This document shows positions 1-9,506 of a DNA stretch of 64,000 bases, one piece after another. The stretch is from an uncultured Pelagibacteraceae bacterium. Its GTDB lineage: Bacteria; Pseudomonadota; Alphaproteobacteria; Pelagibacterales; Pelagibacteraceae. The stretch is taken from the NCBI GenBank assembly GCA_902615435.1, contig CACMOZ010000002.1, positions 108,192-172,191 of the forward strand. Reading direction: 5' to 3'. The translations under genes and the position numbers were made by a program. A model generated the notes under the pieces. It ran no database searches and was not told the DNA's origin. It was given only the letters and a program-made list of their open reading frames with translations. Numbering within the stretch: position 1 is the stretch's first letter; the number at the start of each line of letters is the position of its first letter.

Positions 1-894
1 TGTGAATAAAATAATACTTAAGTTTATAAAGAAATTATTTTCACTTAAATAATCTTTTTTTTTAATAATAATTCTATTTATAAAAATAAATAGAAGTATT
101 AAAAATATAAAATGAACGAATTTGAATGTGGAAATAGCTTTATTAAAAGTTAGATCAAGCTCAGCAATCCTAATTGAGCCTATGTTTCTTGGATAAAGAA
201 AATATTGATTAAAAAATGATTGAATATCAACATCATAAATCCATATAAAAGCAAATAGTAGAATTAATGATAATATAGAACCATAGATAATTGGTATAAG
301 AAATCTAAAGTTCTTATTATAGAAAGCAAACAAGAAGAAAATAAAAGTAAATAATAAGATTACATATGCAGCAGGAGTTTGTTTGCAAAAAAAAGCAAGG
401 AAAAAAAATATTGGTATTAAAAACCAATACATTTTTCTCTTAGTTTCTAAAGCATAAAAAAAACTTATAATTCCAAAAAATGAAAAAAAAGCAGAATAAT
501 GATCTGGGAAAGGAGTTCCCATTGATGGATTGGCTAAAAATGCAACACAAATTGCATAAAAAAAAGAGTAATTATTGCTTAGTCCAATTTTTTTAAAAAA
601 AAAGAAACTTACCAGAGTAACTAACAAATTCATTATTGATCCATTTAAAACATAAATTTTCCAATTCACCCCAAAAACTGAAAAATAAAAAGCCTGAAGA
701 AAATCAATAAATGGTCCGCTTATCGTCCAATAATCAACGAAAGGTATTTCACCTTTGATTATTCTAAAACCAGAGTCAAAATGAGCAAAAGTATCTATCG
801 GTAATACACCTAAAGAGGCATAGTAATAATTTAGAGATAAAGCTACTATCGATAATACAGAAATTAAAAAATAAAATTTTAAGTTTACCTTCAT
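1..894 (-). CDS. polytopic membrane glycosyltransferase-like protein, C-terminus cut by window edge
   Basis: An open frame runs from an ATG at 894 down through base 1 without a stop, giving at least 298 residues. The product is strongly hydrophobic with many predicted membrane spans. An early non-membrane stretch near residues 33-50 (PIDTFAHFDSGFRIIKG) carries acidic and His residues, as in the first periplasmic loop of GT-C/ArnT/PMT-type lipid-linked sugar transferases. The start codon overlaps the stop of the upstream secreted propeller gene as ATGA, so the two are translationally coupled. GT-C membership is inferred from topology and loop character only; a polysaccharide polymerase or another multispan surface protein is possible. 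Confidence 0.6.
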   Translation of the reverse strand, partial: MKVNLKFYFLISVLSIVALSLNYYYASLGVLPIDTFAHFDSGFRIIKGEIPFVDYWTISGPFIDFLQAFYFSVFGVNWKIYVLNGSIMNLLVTLVSFFFFKKIGLSNNYSFFYAICVAFLANPSMGTPFPDHYSAFFSFFGIISFFYALETKRKMYWFLIPIFFFLAFFCKQTPAAYVILLFTFIFFLFAFYNKNFRFLIPIIYGSILSLILLFAFIWIYDVDIQSFFNQYFLYPRNIGSIRIAELDLTFNKAISTFKFVHFIFLILLFIFINRIIIKKKDYLSENNFFINLSIILFT

Positions 895-2132
895 CTAAAA
901 TTATCAAACTTTGCACTAAAAATACCTGCGCCATCTGCTGAGATAAAAAAGGTATTATTTTTAACAAAAAGTTTATTATTTTTTATTCCAAAATGTCTTA
1001 GTCGTTGATCAATTTTAAATTTTTCATATGAAATTACATTTAATTTAGCTTTATCAATTAATAAAACGTACAAAGACATGTCTCTTAATGTTAAAAACAT
1101 TAGACAAATATCTTCTTCGTAATATTTCTCTAAATTGTCTGGACATCTATTTAAAGAAGATGGTGCTACTGAGGGCAAAAAAGTAAACAACGGTTTTTGA
1201 AAATTTTTGTCATATCTGTCGTAACTTCTTCCATTATTATATTCCGTTCCATAAGAAACCTTTGGCCAGCCAAAATTTTTATTTCGCTGAATTAAATTAA
1301 TCTCATCTCCACCTTGAGGACCGTGTTCTATTGAGAAAAAAAATTCTTTACTTGTTGTTAAACCTTGTGGATTTTTATGTCCGTAAGTAAAAATGTCAAT
1401 TAATGGTTTTTCATTTAAAGAATCTGAAAAATATTTTTTTTCGATTTTTATTATTTTGCCATAAAGAAAATCTTTATTTTGAGCAAGTGAGCTTATTTCT
1501 CTTGAGTCCCATTCCGGTGCTCCGATTGAGATAAAAATGAAATTATCTTTTTCTACAACAGCCCCACCCAAACCATTAAAATCAACATTTTTAATATCTG
1601 GAAGACATTTAGTAGTAAAAATATTTTTTTGCTTTTCTATCTCATAGATAGACGCATATGAACAATTAATTTTCTTATTTGAAACTAAGGCAAATATTTT
1701 TTCTTTTACTTTAAATACTGATTTGACGCCACCATTTTGATCAAATGAAACATCACTTGGAAGAAAAATTTCTTTTGTTAACTTATTTTGTATATTAACC
1801 CCATTTTGTAAAAATATATTGAATTTAATTTTCTCTTTTTCATAATCATTTATAAAAAACCCAGCGGTACGATCTTCAAAATTAATTTTCTTATTCAATA
1901 CTAAATTGTAAGAGTTTCCTTCTATGATCAAGTTATCTGAGTCTTGAATATCATATTTTTCTTTTTCAATTATTCCTATATCTTCATTGGATACTACAAA
2001 ATTATTTATTAAATTTAATTTTTTTAAATAAAATTTAATATATTTTTTTGGATCTTCAATTAATCGAGGATTTTCGTAACCGATGAATGCTGATATTAAA
2101 AAAAATACAGATAAAAATAAAATTTTTTTCAT
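891..2132 (-). CDS. secreted PQQ-dependent sugar dehydrogenase-like beta-propeller protein
   Basis: This 413-residue protein opens with a hydrophobic signal or anchor segment (residues 3-18), so it probably acts in the periplasm. Near residues 250-290 it has the glucose/sorbosone dehydrogenase signature: GHKNPQGL, then EHGPQGGDEIN and a nearby NFGWP. In that family these residues line the PQQ/calcium-binding face of a six-bladed propeller. The N-terminal half is divergent, so the real substrate, and even enzymatic activity, are uncertain. The gene is first in a two-gene unit with the glycosyltransferase-like membrane protein (4-nt overlap), which suggests a cell-surface carbohydrate role. A divergent methyltransferase starts 42 bp upstream. 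Confidence 0.6.
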   Translation of the reverse strand: MKKILFLSVFFLISAFIGYENPRLIEDPKKYIKFYLKKLNLINNFVVSNEDIGIIEKEKYDIQDSDNLIIEGNSYNLVLNKKINFEDRTAGFFINDYEKEKIKFNIFLQNGVNIQNKLTKEIFLPSDVSFDQNGGVKSVFKVKEKIFALVSNKKINCSYASIYEIEKQKNIFTTKCLPDIKNVDFNGLGGAVVEKDNFIFISIGAPEWDSREISSLAQNKDFLYGKIIKIEKKYFSDSLNEKPLIDIFTYGHKNPQGLTTSKEFFFSIEHGPQGGDEINLIQRNKNFGWPKVSYGTEYNNGRSYDRYDKNFQKPLFTFLPSVAPSSLNRCPDNLEKYYEEDICLMFLTLRDMSLYVLLIDKAKLNVISYEKFKIDQRLRHFGIKNNKLFVKNNTFFISADGAGIFSAKFDNFR

Positions 2133-2174
2133 ATTTTAAAATTGATTATTTATGTATATCTTTAAATTAAAATA

Positions 2175-2855
2175 ATGAATTATCCAGGTAAAGAATTAGA
2201 AATTTTTGATAAAGCTACTTTTTGGCGCAAATATATATATTTTTTAGTCAAAAGATATCTCAAAAGCGGCGTGTTAGAAGTTGGTGCAGGTATAGGAAGT
2301 TTTACTGAAAATTACAAAAATAATTTTTCTAATATTACATTAACAGAACTAGATAGACAAAATATCAAAAGACTTAAATTGAGATTTAAAGGATCAGGTA
2401 TTAGTATTAAACCTCAGTATACTTCTAAAATAAAAAAAAAATTTAATACAATTCTATATATGAATGTTTTAGAACATATTAAAAATGATAAGAAAGAAAT
2501 TAGTATAGCTTTAGGAAAATTAAAAAAAAATGGTTACTTAATAATATTAGTTCCTGCGCACAATGAACTATATACGAAGTTTGATAAGGAAATTGGTCAT
2601 TTTAGAAGATACAAAATTAATTTTTTTAAAAAATTAAAATTTAAAAATGTGAAAATTGAAAAACTTATATATTTGGATTGTTTAGGTTATTTTTTGTATT
2701 TTCTAAATAAACAATTTTATAAAAATGAAATTTATCCATCTGAGAGTAAGATTTTTATTTGGGACAAATTTTTTACTCCTTTTACCCTGTTTATAGATAA
2801 AATATTTAATTATAAATTTGGTAAAAATGTTCTTTGTATTATCAAAAAGAAATAA
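2175..2855 (+). CDS. class I SAM-dependent methyltransferase
   Basis: This 226-residue protein has the Rossmann methyltransferase motif I GVLEVGAGIGSFT (near residues 32-44), an acidic motif II (LTELD), motif post-II LYMNVLEHI near residue 95, and a following LKKNGYLIILVPAH segment. The shape matches the small Methyltransf_11/23 proteins found in lipid and polysaccharide clusters. The substrate cannot be read from the sequence. It is divergent from the PQQ-type gene and converges with the next methyltransferase, ending one base before that gene's stop. Lys and Asn content is extreme even for this AT-rich genome, as is common at the edge of SAR11 surface-gene islands. Confidence 0.75.
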   Translation: MNYPGKELEIFDKATFWRKYIYFLVKRYLKSGVLEVGAGIGSFTENYKNNFSNITLTELDRQNIKRLKLRFKGSGISIKPQYTSKIKKKFNTILYMNVLEHIKNDKKEISIALGKLKKNGYLIILVPAHNELYTKFDKEIGHFRRYKINFFKKLKFKNVKIEKLIYLDCLGYFLYFLNKQFYKNEIYPSESKIFIWDKFFTPFTLFIDKIFNYKFGKNVLCIIKKK

Positions 2856-3713
2856 TTATTTTTTAAAAATAAAAGCTATTTCAGAGACATTTTCTTCTTC
2901 AATTATCATTGAACCTTTTTCAATTTTAATACTTTCAATATTATTGAATAAATATTCTTTATCATTTTCAGTTAAAAAAGATGATTGAAAATGTTCTTTT
3001 TTTTGAATTTTTTTTAAAATTTCAATTGGTGTGATTTCATTTTTATAAGGATTTAATTCTTTAAAAACTTTTAATTGATTAATATCTTCAATAACGTAAA
3101 CCCCTTTGCTTTTTAATTTTTTAAAAAAAATTAGAAAGGTGATAATTATGTCCCTTAAATTATGACTGGCGTCATCAATAATAATATCAAAATCTCTCTT
3201 GAGATGATGTGAAAGTGAATTTAAAATTTTTTGGTTTGATACATCAACGAATAATTCTGTAATTCTGATTGACTCAAAACGCATTTGAAAAGGGTTGATA
3301 TTGGCCCCATATAACTTTGAATTAGAAAAATAAAAAAAAAAGCTCGCTAATCCCTTACCTTCATGTGAACCAAGCTCAAGTAAATTTATTTTTTTATTTT
3401 TAAAAGGTTTAAAATATTTTTCATAAAATGCTGAGTAGTTATGAGACAAAATTTTTTTTTGATCTTGAATAAAATAGGAACCCTTGTCACAATTAAACTT
3501 AATAAATAGATCATTAAGCTCATAATCTAAAAAATCTTCGATGTCTAATTTATCTAAATTAGTACAATTTATTGAAAATTTATGTCGAAAAAATCTAATT
3601 ATAAATTTACTTAAAACCCCAATAATTTTTCTTGAGAGGGAAAAATATTTTTTTTTGATAAACTCATTTCTCAATATGTTTTTATAAGAAAACCAAAAAT
3701 TTTGTATGCTCAT
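2856..3713 (-). CDS. SAM-dependent methyltransferase, CmcI/rhamnosyl O-methyltransferase-like
   Basis: This is a 285-residue soluble protein. The N-terminal 90 residues are basic and unassigned. A methyltransferase core follows: motif I LLELGSHEGKG near residue 110, a YGANINP strand, and DIIIDDASHN near residue 177. The IIDDASH type of motif is typical of CmcI-like and sugar O-methyltransferases (Methyltransf_24 group). Its start lies 18 bp after the mdh stop, so it may be read as the last gene of the long ffh-to-mdh run. Function is probably in methylation of a glycan or secondary metabolite; the acceptor is unknown. Confidence 0.65.
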   Translation of the reverse strand: MSIQNFWFSYKNILRNEFIKKKYFSLSRKIIGVLSKFIIRFFRHKFSINCTNLDKLDIEDFLDYELNDLFIKFNCDKGSYFIQDQKKILSHNYSAFYEKYFKPFKNKKINLLELGSHEGKGLASFFFYFSNSKLYGANINPFQMRFESIRITELFVDVSNQKILNSLSHHLKRDFDIIIDDASHNLRDIIITFLIFFKKLKSKGVYVIEDINQLKVFKELNPYKNEITPIEILKKIQKKEHFQSSFLTENDKEYLFNNIESIKIEKGSMIIEEENVSEIAFIFKK

Positions 3714-3731
3714 TAATTTTATAATTAATGT

Positions 3732-4688
3732 TTATAATGTATTGTCTATTTTTTTTGCTGCTTCAAACAATTCTTGAACACTTTTTATTGAATTGTCAAA
3801 ATCCTTTTTCTCTTTTTCACTTAGTTTTATTTCAACAACTTTCTCAACGCCATTTTTTCCTATTATAACAGGAACACCTGCATAAATATCTTTAGCTCCA
3901 TATTGGCCATCAAGATGCACCGCACAAGGTAACTGTTTTTTCAAATCCTTCAAATAACTTTCAGCCATTTCAACACCTGAGGCTGCTGGAGCGTAAAATG
4001 CAGATCCTTTCTCAAGAAATTTTACTATTTCAGCTCCTCCTTTTTTTGTTCGATCTACAATTTGATCAAGTTTTTCTTTAGTTAGTATTCCCTCTTTGAG
4101 AAGTTCATCAATTTTTTTCCCATCAACCTCGGTTGATCCCAACATCGCAACCATACTGTCTCCGTGTCCACCTAAAACAAAAGATTTAATCTTTTGCACT
4201 GGCACTTTAAGCTCCTGTGACAGAAAATAAATAAATCTTGATGAGTCTAATATACCTGCCATTCCTACAACTTTATTTTTCGGTAAACCTGAATATTTTT
4301 GTAGCGCCATTACAATAACATCTAATGGATTTGTTATACAAATCACAAAGGCATTAGGAGATGTTTTCTTAATTCCCTCTGCAACTTGTTTGATAATCTT
4401 TAAATTTATTCCAAGCAGGTCATCTCGAGTCATCCCTGGTTTTCTAGGAACACCGGCGGTAATAATTATAACGTCGGAACCTTTAGTATCTTCATAGTTA
4501 TCTGTACCGGATAAATTGATATTAAAACCATTTACTGGTGAGGATTGAGCTATATCTAAAGCTTTACCTTTTGCAATACCACCTGCCACGTCAAACAACA
4601 CAACGTCTGCCAGTTCTTTTAAAGCTATCAAATGAGCAAGTGTACCTCCTATTTGTCCGGCTCCAATTAATGTAATTTTTTTTTTCAT
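3732..4688 (-). CDS. mdh: malate dehydrogenase (NAD)
   Basis: Oxidises malate to oxaloacetate in the TCA cycle. The 318 residues match the lactate-dehydrogenase-like malate dehydrogenases of alphaproteobacteria. The NAD-binding [10 protein letters not shown] is at residue 8 onward. The substrate-loop arginines sit in [17 protein letters not shown] follows, and the catalytic His is in GGHGDSMV near residue 176. It is the penultimate gene of a compact minus-strand series and follows mmsA by 12 bp. The clustering with succinate dehydrogenase genes fits coordinated TCA expression. The family could include lactate dehydrogenase, but the PRKPGM loop favours malate. Confidence 0.95.
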   Translation of the reverse strand: MKKKITLIGAGQIGGTLAHLIALKELADVVLFDVAGGIAKGKALDIAQSSPVNGFNINLSGTDNYEDTKGSDVIIITAGVPRKPGMTRDDLLGINLKIIKQVAEGIKKTSPNAFVICITNPLDVIVMALQKYSGLPKNKVVGMAGILDSSRFIYFLSQELKVPVQKIKSFVLGGHGDSMVAMLGSTEVDGKKIDELLKEGILTKEKLDQIVDRTKKGGAEIVKFLEKGSAFYAPAASGVEMAESYLKDLKKQLPCAVHLDGQYGAKDIYAGVPVIIGKNGVEKVVEIKLSEKEKKDFDNSIKSVQELFEAAKKIDNTL

Positions 4689-4700
4689 TTATTTTTTTAG

Positions 4701-6194
4701 TTATTTCATTGTTGGCATTACAAACTCAGGATCTGATCTTAAGCCAGATGGCCATCTTGCTGTAATAGTCTTAAGTTTCGTATAGAATCTTACACCTTCT
4801 GGTCCATGCATATGTTGGTCCCCGAATAACGATCTTTTCCATCCTCCAAAACTATGAAAAGCCATAGGAACTGGAATTGGAATATTTACCCCAACCATGC
4901 CAATCTTTGCTTTATTAGAAAAAGTTCTACCTGAGTCTCCATCTCTGGTAAATATACTTACTCCATTTCCAAATTCATGATCATTAACTAGTTTTAACGC
5001 TTCATTGAAATCTTTAGCCCTTACTACTGATAAGACAGGACCAAAAATTTCTTCTTTGTAAATCCTCATATCTTTTTTTACGTGATCAAAAAGACATCCT
5101 CCAATATAATAACCATTTTCATAACCTTGTAATTTAAAATTTCTACCATCTACAACTAACTTTGCTCCTTCTTTCTCACCTAAGTCCACATAACTTCTTA
5201 CTTTTGTTAAATGTTCTTTTGTTACCAATGGTCCCATTTCAGATTGCTTATCCATACCAGGTCCAACTTTTAATGACTCAACTTTTTTTGCTAAAGCGTC
5301 TACGAGTTTATCTCCAATATTCCCTACAGCCACTGCAACTGACTGGGCCATACATCGCTCACCCGCAGAGCCATATGCAGCTCCCATTAAACCGTTAACA
5401 GCTTGATCTAAATCACAATCAGGCATAACAACACAATGATTTTTAGCTCCACCTAAGGCTTGAACTCTCTTTTCATTTTTTGCACAGTTTTCATAAATAT
5501 ATTTTGCTATTGGAGTAGAACCAACGAAACTCATGGCAACTACATCTTTATTGTTTATCAATGCATCAACTGCCTCTTTGTCTCCGTTAATTACATTAAG
5601 AACTCCATCTGGTAGACCGGCATCTTTCAACAGCTCTGCTAATCGTATTGAGCATGATGGATCTTTTTCTGATGGCTTTAAAACAAAAGTATTTCCACAA
5701 GCAATTGCCATAGGAAACATCCACATTGGAACCATAGCAGGAAAATTAAAAGGTGTAATGCCTGCACAAACACCTAATGGTTGTCTTACAGACCAGCTGT
5801 CTACATTAGTTCCAACATTTTCTGTAAACTCTCCTTTAAGCAATTGTGGGATACCACAAGCATATTCAACTACTTCTAAACCTCTTATTAAAGAGCCTCT
5901 TGCGTCCTCATAAACTTTACCATGTTCAGCAACTATAATTTTAGTCAGTTCATCAGAATTTTTTTCAATTAACTCTTTGAATTTAAACATCACTCTTGCT
6001 CTTTGAAGAGGTGGAGTATTTGACCAAGCATCAAATGCTTTTTTAGCATTTTCAACAGCCTTGTTTACATCTTTTGCAGAAGCAAGTTTTACCTCTGCGC
6101 TTTGTTCTCCTGTAGCAGGATTGAAAACTTTGCTTTTTCTATTAGAATCCCCACTAAATGATTTCCCACCTACAAAGTGTTGAATAGTTTTCAT
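4701..6194 (-). CDS. mmsA: CoA-acylating methylmalonate-semialdehyde dehydrogenase
   Basis: This 497-residue aldehyde dehydrogenase superfamily protein has the MmsA features: GVCAGITPFNFPAMVPMW near residue 145, the catalytic Cys in GSAGERCMAQ near residue 281, and a C-terminal GGWKRSLFGD. The family converts methylmalonate or malonate semialdehyde plus CoA and NAD to propionyl- or acetyl-CoA, acting in valine, inositol and beta-alanine breakdown. It lies between sdhB (23 bp) and mdh (12 bp), so its product would feed directly into central metabolism. No valine or inositol catabolic partner is seen in the window, so the physiological substrate is open. Confidence 0.92.
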   Translation of the reverse strand: MKTIQHFVGGKSFSGDSNRKSKVFNPATGEQSAEVKLASAKDVNKAVENAKKAFDAWSNTPPLQRARVMFKFKELIEKNSDELTKIIVAEHGKVYEDARGSLIRGLEVVEYACGIPQLLKGEFTENVGTNVDSWSVRQPLGVCAGITPFNFPAMVPMWMFPMAIACGNTFVLKPSEKDPSCSIRLAELLKDAGLPDGVLNVINGDKEAVDALINNKDVVAMSFVGSTPIAKYIYENCAKNEKRVQALGGAKNHCVVMPDCDLDQAVNGLMGAAYGSAGERCMAQSVAVAVGNIGDKLVDALAKKVESLKVGPGMDKQSEMGPLVTKEHLTKVRSYVDLGEKEGAKLVVDGRNFKLQGYENGYYIGGCLFDHVKKDMRIYKEEIFGPVLSVVRAKDFNEALKLVNDHEFGNGVSIFTRDGDSGRTFSNKAKIGMVGVNIPIPVPMAFHSFGGWKRSLFGDQHMHGPEGVRFYTKLKTITARWPSGLRSDPEFVMPTMK

Positions 6195-6217
6195 GATGAT
6201 ATTGAATAAATAAGCTT

Positions 6218-6994
6218 TTAACTTGTTGCAAGCATTTTCTTAATAGAACCTATGGCTTTTGCTGGATTTAATCCTTTTGGACAAGAATTTGTACAATTCA
6301 TTATTGTATGACACCTATACAATTTTAATTCGTCAGCTACTTTTTTTAACCTCTCTTTTTTATCTCTATCTCTACTATCATTAATCCAACGGTAAGCCTG
6401 TAACAAAACAGCAGGACCTAAGTATTTATCGCCGTTCCACCAATAACTTGGGCATGAAGTTGAACAACAAGCGCATAATATACATTCATAATAACCATCT
6501 AATTTTTCTCTATCTTTTTGTGATTGTCTTATCTCCTCTTTCTCTTTTCCCGTTTGTTCAGTTTGTAACCATGGTTTTATCGACTCATATTGTTTATAAA
6601 GTGTTGTTAAATCTCCAATTAGATCTTTTACTACTTTTAAATGAGGTAAAGGATAAACGTTTAAATCTCCATTTATGTCCGTGTGAGATTTAATACAAGC
6701 TAAAGTATTTACCCCATCAATATTCATCGCACATGAACCGCAAACTCCATGAGCGCATGATCTTCTAAATGTAAGCGACGGGTCGATTTCATTCTTTATT
6801 TTAAATAAAATATCCAAAACTTTTGGACCACAGTTATCCATGTCTACTTCAAAAGTATCAACTCTTGGATTTTGTCCGTTAGATGGATCCCATCTATAAA
6901 CATTCACTTTTTTTAAATTTTTTGAATTTGTTTTATCTTTATAAAACTTACCGACTTCTATTTTTGAGCTTTGAGGTAAGTTAAATTTTACCAT
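6218..6994 (-). CDS. sdhB: succinate dehydrogenase iron-sulfur subunit
   Basis: This 258-residue subunit passes electrons from the flavin of SdhA to the membrane quinone site. Three cluster-binding regions are visible: the ferredoxin-type [15 protein letters not shown] near residue 78, [16 protein letters not shown] near residue 172, and [14 protein letters not shown] near residue 228. The length is normal for the family. It is last in the sdhCDAB order, starting 2 bp after sdhA ends, and is followed by mmsA. All expected cysteines are present. Confidence 0.96.
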   Translation of the reverse strand: MVKFNLPQSSKIEVGKFYKDKTNSKNLKKVNVYRWDPSNGQNPRVDTFEVDMDNCGPKVLDILFKIKNEIDPSLTFRRSCAHGVCGSCAMNIDGVNTLACIKSHTDINGDLNVYPLPHLKVVKDLIGDLTTLYKQYESIKPWLQTEQTGKEKEEIRQSQKDREKLDGYYECILCACCSTSCPSYWWNGDKYLGPAVLLQAYRWINDSRDRDKKERLKKVADELKLYRCHTIMNCTNSCPKGLNPAKAIGSIKKMLATS

Positions 6995-6996
6995 TC

Positions 6997-8772
6997 TTAA
7001 TAAACTCTTTCCTTAGGAGGAAAATATTGAACATCGTTTGTTAGTGTTCTGGAATGAACATCTCTATATTTAATCTCTACTTTTTTATCCTTTTGCCAGG
7101 CTAGAGTATGCTTCATAAAATTTTTATCATCTCTCTCACTGTAATCTTCCCTTGCATGTGCTCCTCTACTTTCCTTCCTACTATAAGCTGAGTCCATTGT
7201 TGTTAATGCTTGTCTAATAAGATTGTCGAATTCTAAAGTCTCAACCAGTTCAGTGTTAAAAAGAAGAGATTTATCTTTAACAGAAATATCCTCCATTCCT
7301 TCATAAGGCTTTCTTATTTGATCCACGCCCTCTTTTAATGTTTTTTCTGTTCTAAATACCGCGCATTTTGATTGCATCGTCTTTTGCATATTTAATCTAA
7401 GCTCTGCAGTCTTACTTGAACCTTTCGAATTTCTAATTTTATCAAATCTATCTAAACATTTGTCTGTTTCTGTTCTAGAAACTTCTTCGTGAGGCATACC
7501 TGGTTTAACAAGTTCAGCTGCTCTTTTTGCTGCCGCTCTTCCAAATACCACAAGGTCAATTAATGAATTTGATCCCAGTCTATTAGCTCCATGAACTGAT
7601 ACACAAGCTGCTTCTCCAATTGCCATAAGACCTGGTACTGTTTTCTCTGTACCATTTAAAGTTAGAACTTCTGCTTTATAATTTGTAGGTATACCACCCA
7701 TGTTGTAGTGAACTGTAGGTACTACTGGAATTGGTTGTTTATTAACGTCGACATTTGCAAATGTTTTTGCGGCCTCTGTAATGCCTGGAAGTCTTTCCTC
7801 TAAAACTTCTTTGTCCAAATGATCTAAATGTAAATTTATATGATCTTTATCTTTTCCAACACCTCGACCTTCGTTAATTTCCATTTCCATTGATCTACTT
7901 ACTACATCTCTAGATGCTAAATCTTTTGCATTTGGTGCATAACGTTCCATAAATCTTTCACCTTTGCCATTTACTAAAAATCCTCCTTCTCCTCTTGCGC
8001 CTTCAGTTATTAAGCATCCCACTCCATAAATTCCAGTTGGATGAAATTGAACAAACTCCATATCTTGTAAGGGCAGCCCAGCTCTTAATACCATTGCATT
8101 ACCATCTCCTGTACAAGTATGTGCTGAGGTAGCTGAATAATAAACTTTACCGTAACCACCTGTTGCGATTATTGTAATATGCGATCTAAATCTATGAATT
8201 GTTCCGTCAGTTAAATTCCAAGCTATAACTCCTTTGCACTCACCATTTTTCATTATTAAGTCTAGTGCGAAATACTCAATAAAAAATTCTGTGTTATGTT
8301 TTAATGCTTGGCCATAAAGAGTATGCAAAATTGCGTGGCCCGTTCTATCAGCTGCAGCGCATGTTCTTTGGGCTGTGCCGTTACCATAATTTTTTGTCAT
8401 TCCGCCAAACGGCCTTTGATAAATTTTTCCATCATCCGTTCTACTAAAAGGGACACCATATCTTTCCAATTCAACTACTGCTCTTGGAGCCTCTTTGCAT
8501 AAATATTCTATTGCATCTTGATCACCTAACCAGTCAGAGCCTTTTACTGTATCGTACATATGCCATCTCCAGTCATCCTCTCCCATATTTCCAAGTGCTG
8601 CCGAGATACCTCCTTGAGCTGCAGATGTATGGCTTCTTGTTGGAAATACTTTTGAAATACAAGCTGTTTTTAATCCAGACTCTGATAGGCCAACGGCAGC
8701 TCTAAGACCAGATCCTCCTGCCCCTAAAACTACAACGTCATATTCATGATCTATAATTTTATATGCGCTCAT
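6997..8772 (-). CDS. sdhA: succinate dehydrogenase flavoprotein subunit
   Basis: The catalytic subunit of complex II, 591 residues. The FAD-binding [10 protein letters not shown] is near residue 17. The His-containing [10 protein letters not shown], where FAD is covalently attached in the family, is near residue 48. QFHPTGIYG and EGARGEGG lie in the active-site region, and the C-terminal [10 protein letters not shown] is near residue 535. The start ATG overlaps the sdhD stop by one base and the stop is 2 bp before sdhB, so translation of the four sdh genes is closely coupled. Nothing is missing relative to the family. Confidence 0.97.
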   Translation of the reverse strand: MSAYKIIDHEYDVVVLGAGGSGLRAAVGLSESGLKTACISKVFPTRSHTSAAQGGISAALGNMGEDDWRWHMYDTVKGSDWLGDQDAIEYLCKEAPRAVVELERYGVPFSRTDDGKIYQRPFGGMTKNYGNGTAQRTCAAADRTGHAILHTLYGQALKHNTEFFIEYFALDLIMKNGECKGVIAWNLTDGTIHRFRSHITIIATGGYGKVYYSATSAHTCTGDGNAMVLRAGLPLQDMEFVQFHPTGIYGVGCLITEGARGEGGFLVNGKGERFMERYAPNAKDLASRDVVSRSMEMEINEGRGVGKDKDHINLHLDHLDKEVLEERLPGITEAAKTFANVDVNKQPIPVVPTVHYNMGGIPTNYKAEVLTLNGTEKTVPGLMAIGEAACVSVHGANRLGSNSLIDLVVFGRAAAKRAAELVKPGMPHEEVSRTETDKCLDRFDKIRNSKGSSKTAELRLNMQKTMQSKCAVFRTEKTLKEGVDQIRKPYEGMEDISVKDKSLLFNTELVETLEFDNLIRQALTTMDSAYSRKESRGAHAREDYSERDDKNFMKHTLAWQKDKKVEIKYRDVHSRTLTNDVQYFPPKERVY

Positions 8773-9098
8773 TATGATAAATTATATATTCCTGTAATAG
8801 TTATTAAAGGCATAATTATAGCAAATATATTCAATACTTTATTTGCGACATTTTTGATTTTTTGATCTTTTATATAGTCTTCGAATATCTCGCTGACTGT
8901 TAAAGCTGAAAAAAAGAAGGCTAAAATAATAAATATTGAAAATAATATTTTTGATGGTTGTTGTGAGAAGAAAAGAAATACTGTTTGATAATCATTCTCA
9001 TAAATAGAAACAAAATTTAAAATAAACCAAATCATAAAGGGAATAAGAACAAAGGAGCTTATTTTTGTGAATAACCACTTTTTTGTAGAAACATGCAT
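8772..9098 (-). CDS. sdhD: succinate dehydrogenase membrane anchor subunit
   Basis: This small 108-residue membrane protein has three predicted spans (about residues 12-32, 40-62 and 82-105) and sits between sdhC and sdhA. SdhD subunits diverge strongly, and the identification rests on length, topology and position. It would anchor SdhAB to the inner membrane and form the quinone and heme b site with SdhC. It starts one base after sdhC ends. Confidence 0.88.
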   Translation of the reverse strand: MHVSTKKWLFTKISSFVLIPFMIWFILNFVSIYENDYQTVFLFFSQQPSKILFSIFIILAFFFSALTVSEIFEDYIKDQKIKNVANKVLNIFAIIMPLITITGIYNLS

Positions 9099-9099
9099 A

Positions 9100-9486
9100 T
9101 TAAAATATATTTTTTCCGATTAAATAAAATAAAACTGTAAGTGCAAAAGATCCAACTAAAGCCAAAACTCCGGTGATCTTTGAAATTTTTAAATCAAAAC
9201 CATATCCTAAATCCCAAACTAGATGACGTAATTCATTTAAAATATGAAAGCTGAAAGTCCAACAAAGACCAACAGCTGCAAATTTACCAAAAAAACTTTG
9301 AAAAAAATTATTTATTATTAAGTAGTTTTCAGCGCCAAACAATAAAGACAAGCTCCAAAAACAAATTATCGTAATGGCAATAATATTTATCACTCCAACA
9401 ATTCTATGTGTAATTGAAAGAAGAGAAGATATTTGCCATCTGTAAATTTGAAGATGAGGGCTTAAAGGATTATTTTTTTCTTCCAT
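9100..9486 (-). CDS. sdhC: succinate dehydrogenase cytochrome b556 subunit
   Basis: This 128-residue membrane subunit carries the SdhC signatures: an N-terminal LSPHLQIYRWQI followed by SITHRIVG, and the heme-ligand region FHILNELRHLVWDLG near residue 85. Three membrane spans are apparent. With SdhD it binds heme b and ubiquinone. It is first of sdhCDAB and begins 20 bp after the asd stop, with no separate promoter evident. Confidence 0.93.
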   Translation of the reverse strand: MEEKNNPLSPHLQIYRWQISSLLSITHRIVGVINIIAITIICFWSLSLLFGAENYLIINNFFQSFFGKFAAVGLCWTFSFHILNELRHLVWDLGYGFDLKISKITGVLALVGSFALTVLFYLIGKNIF

Positions 9487-9506
9487 ACAAGATTTATAAA
9501 CTAAAG

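Noticed and set aside
5162-5913. Plus-strand open frames over mmsA
   Set aside because: They are antisense shadows of a full-length, well conserved dehydrogenase gene, with no recognisable domain.
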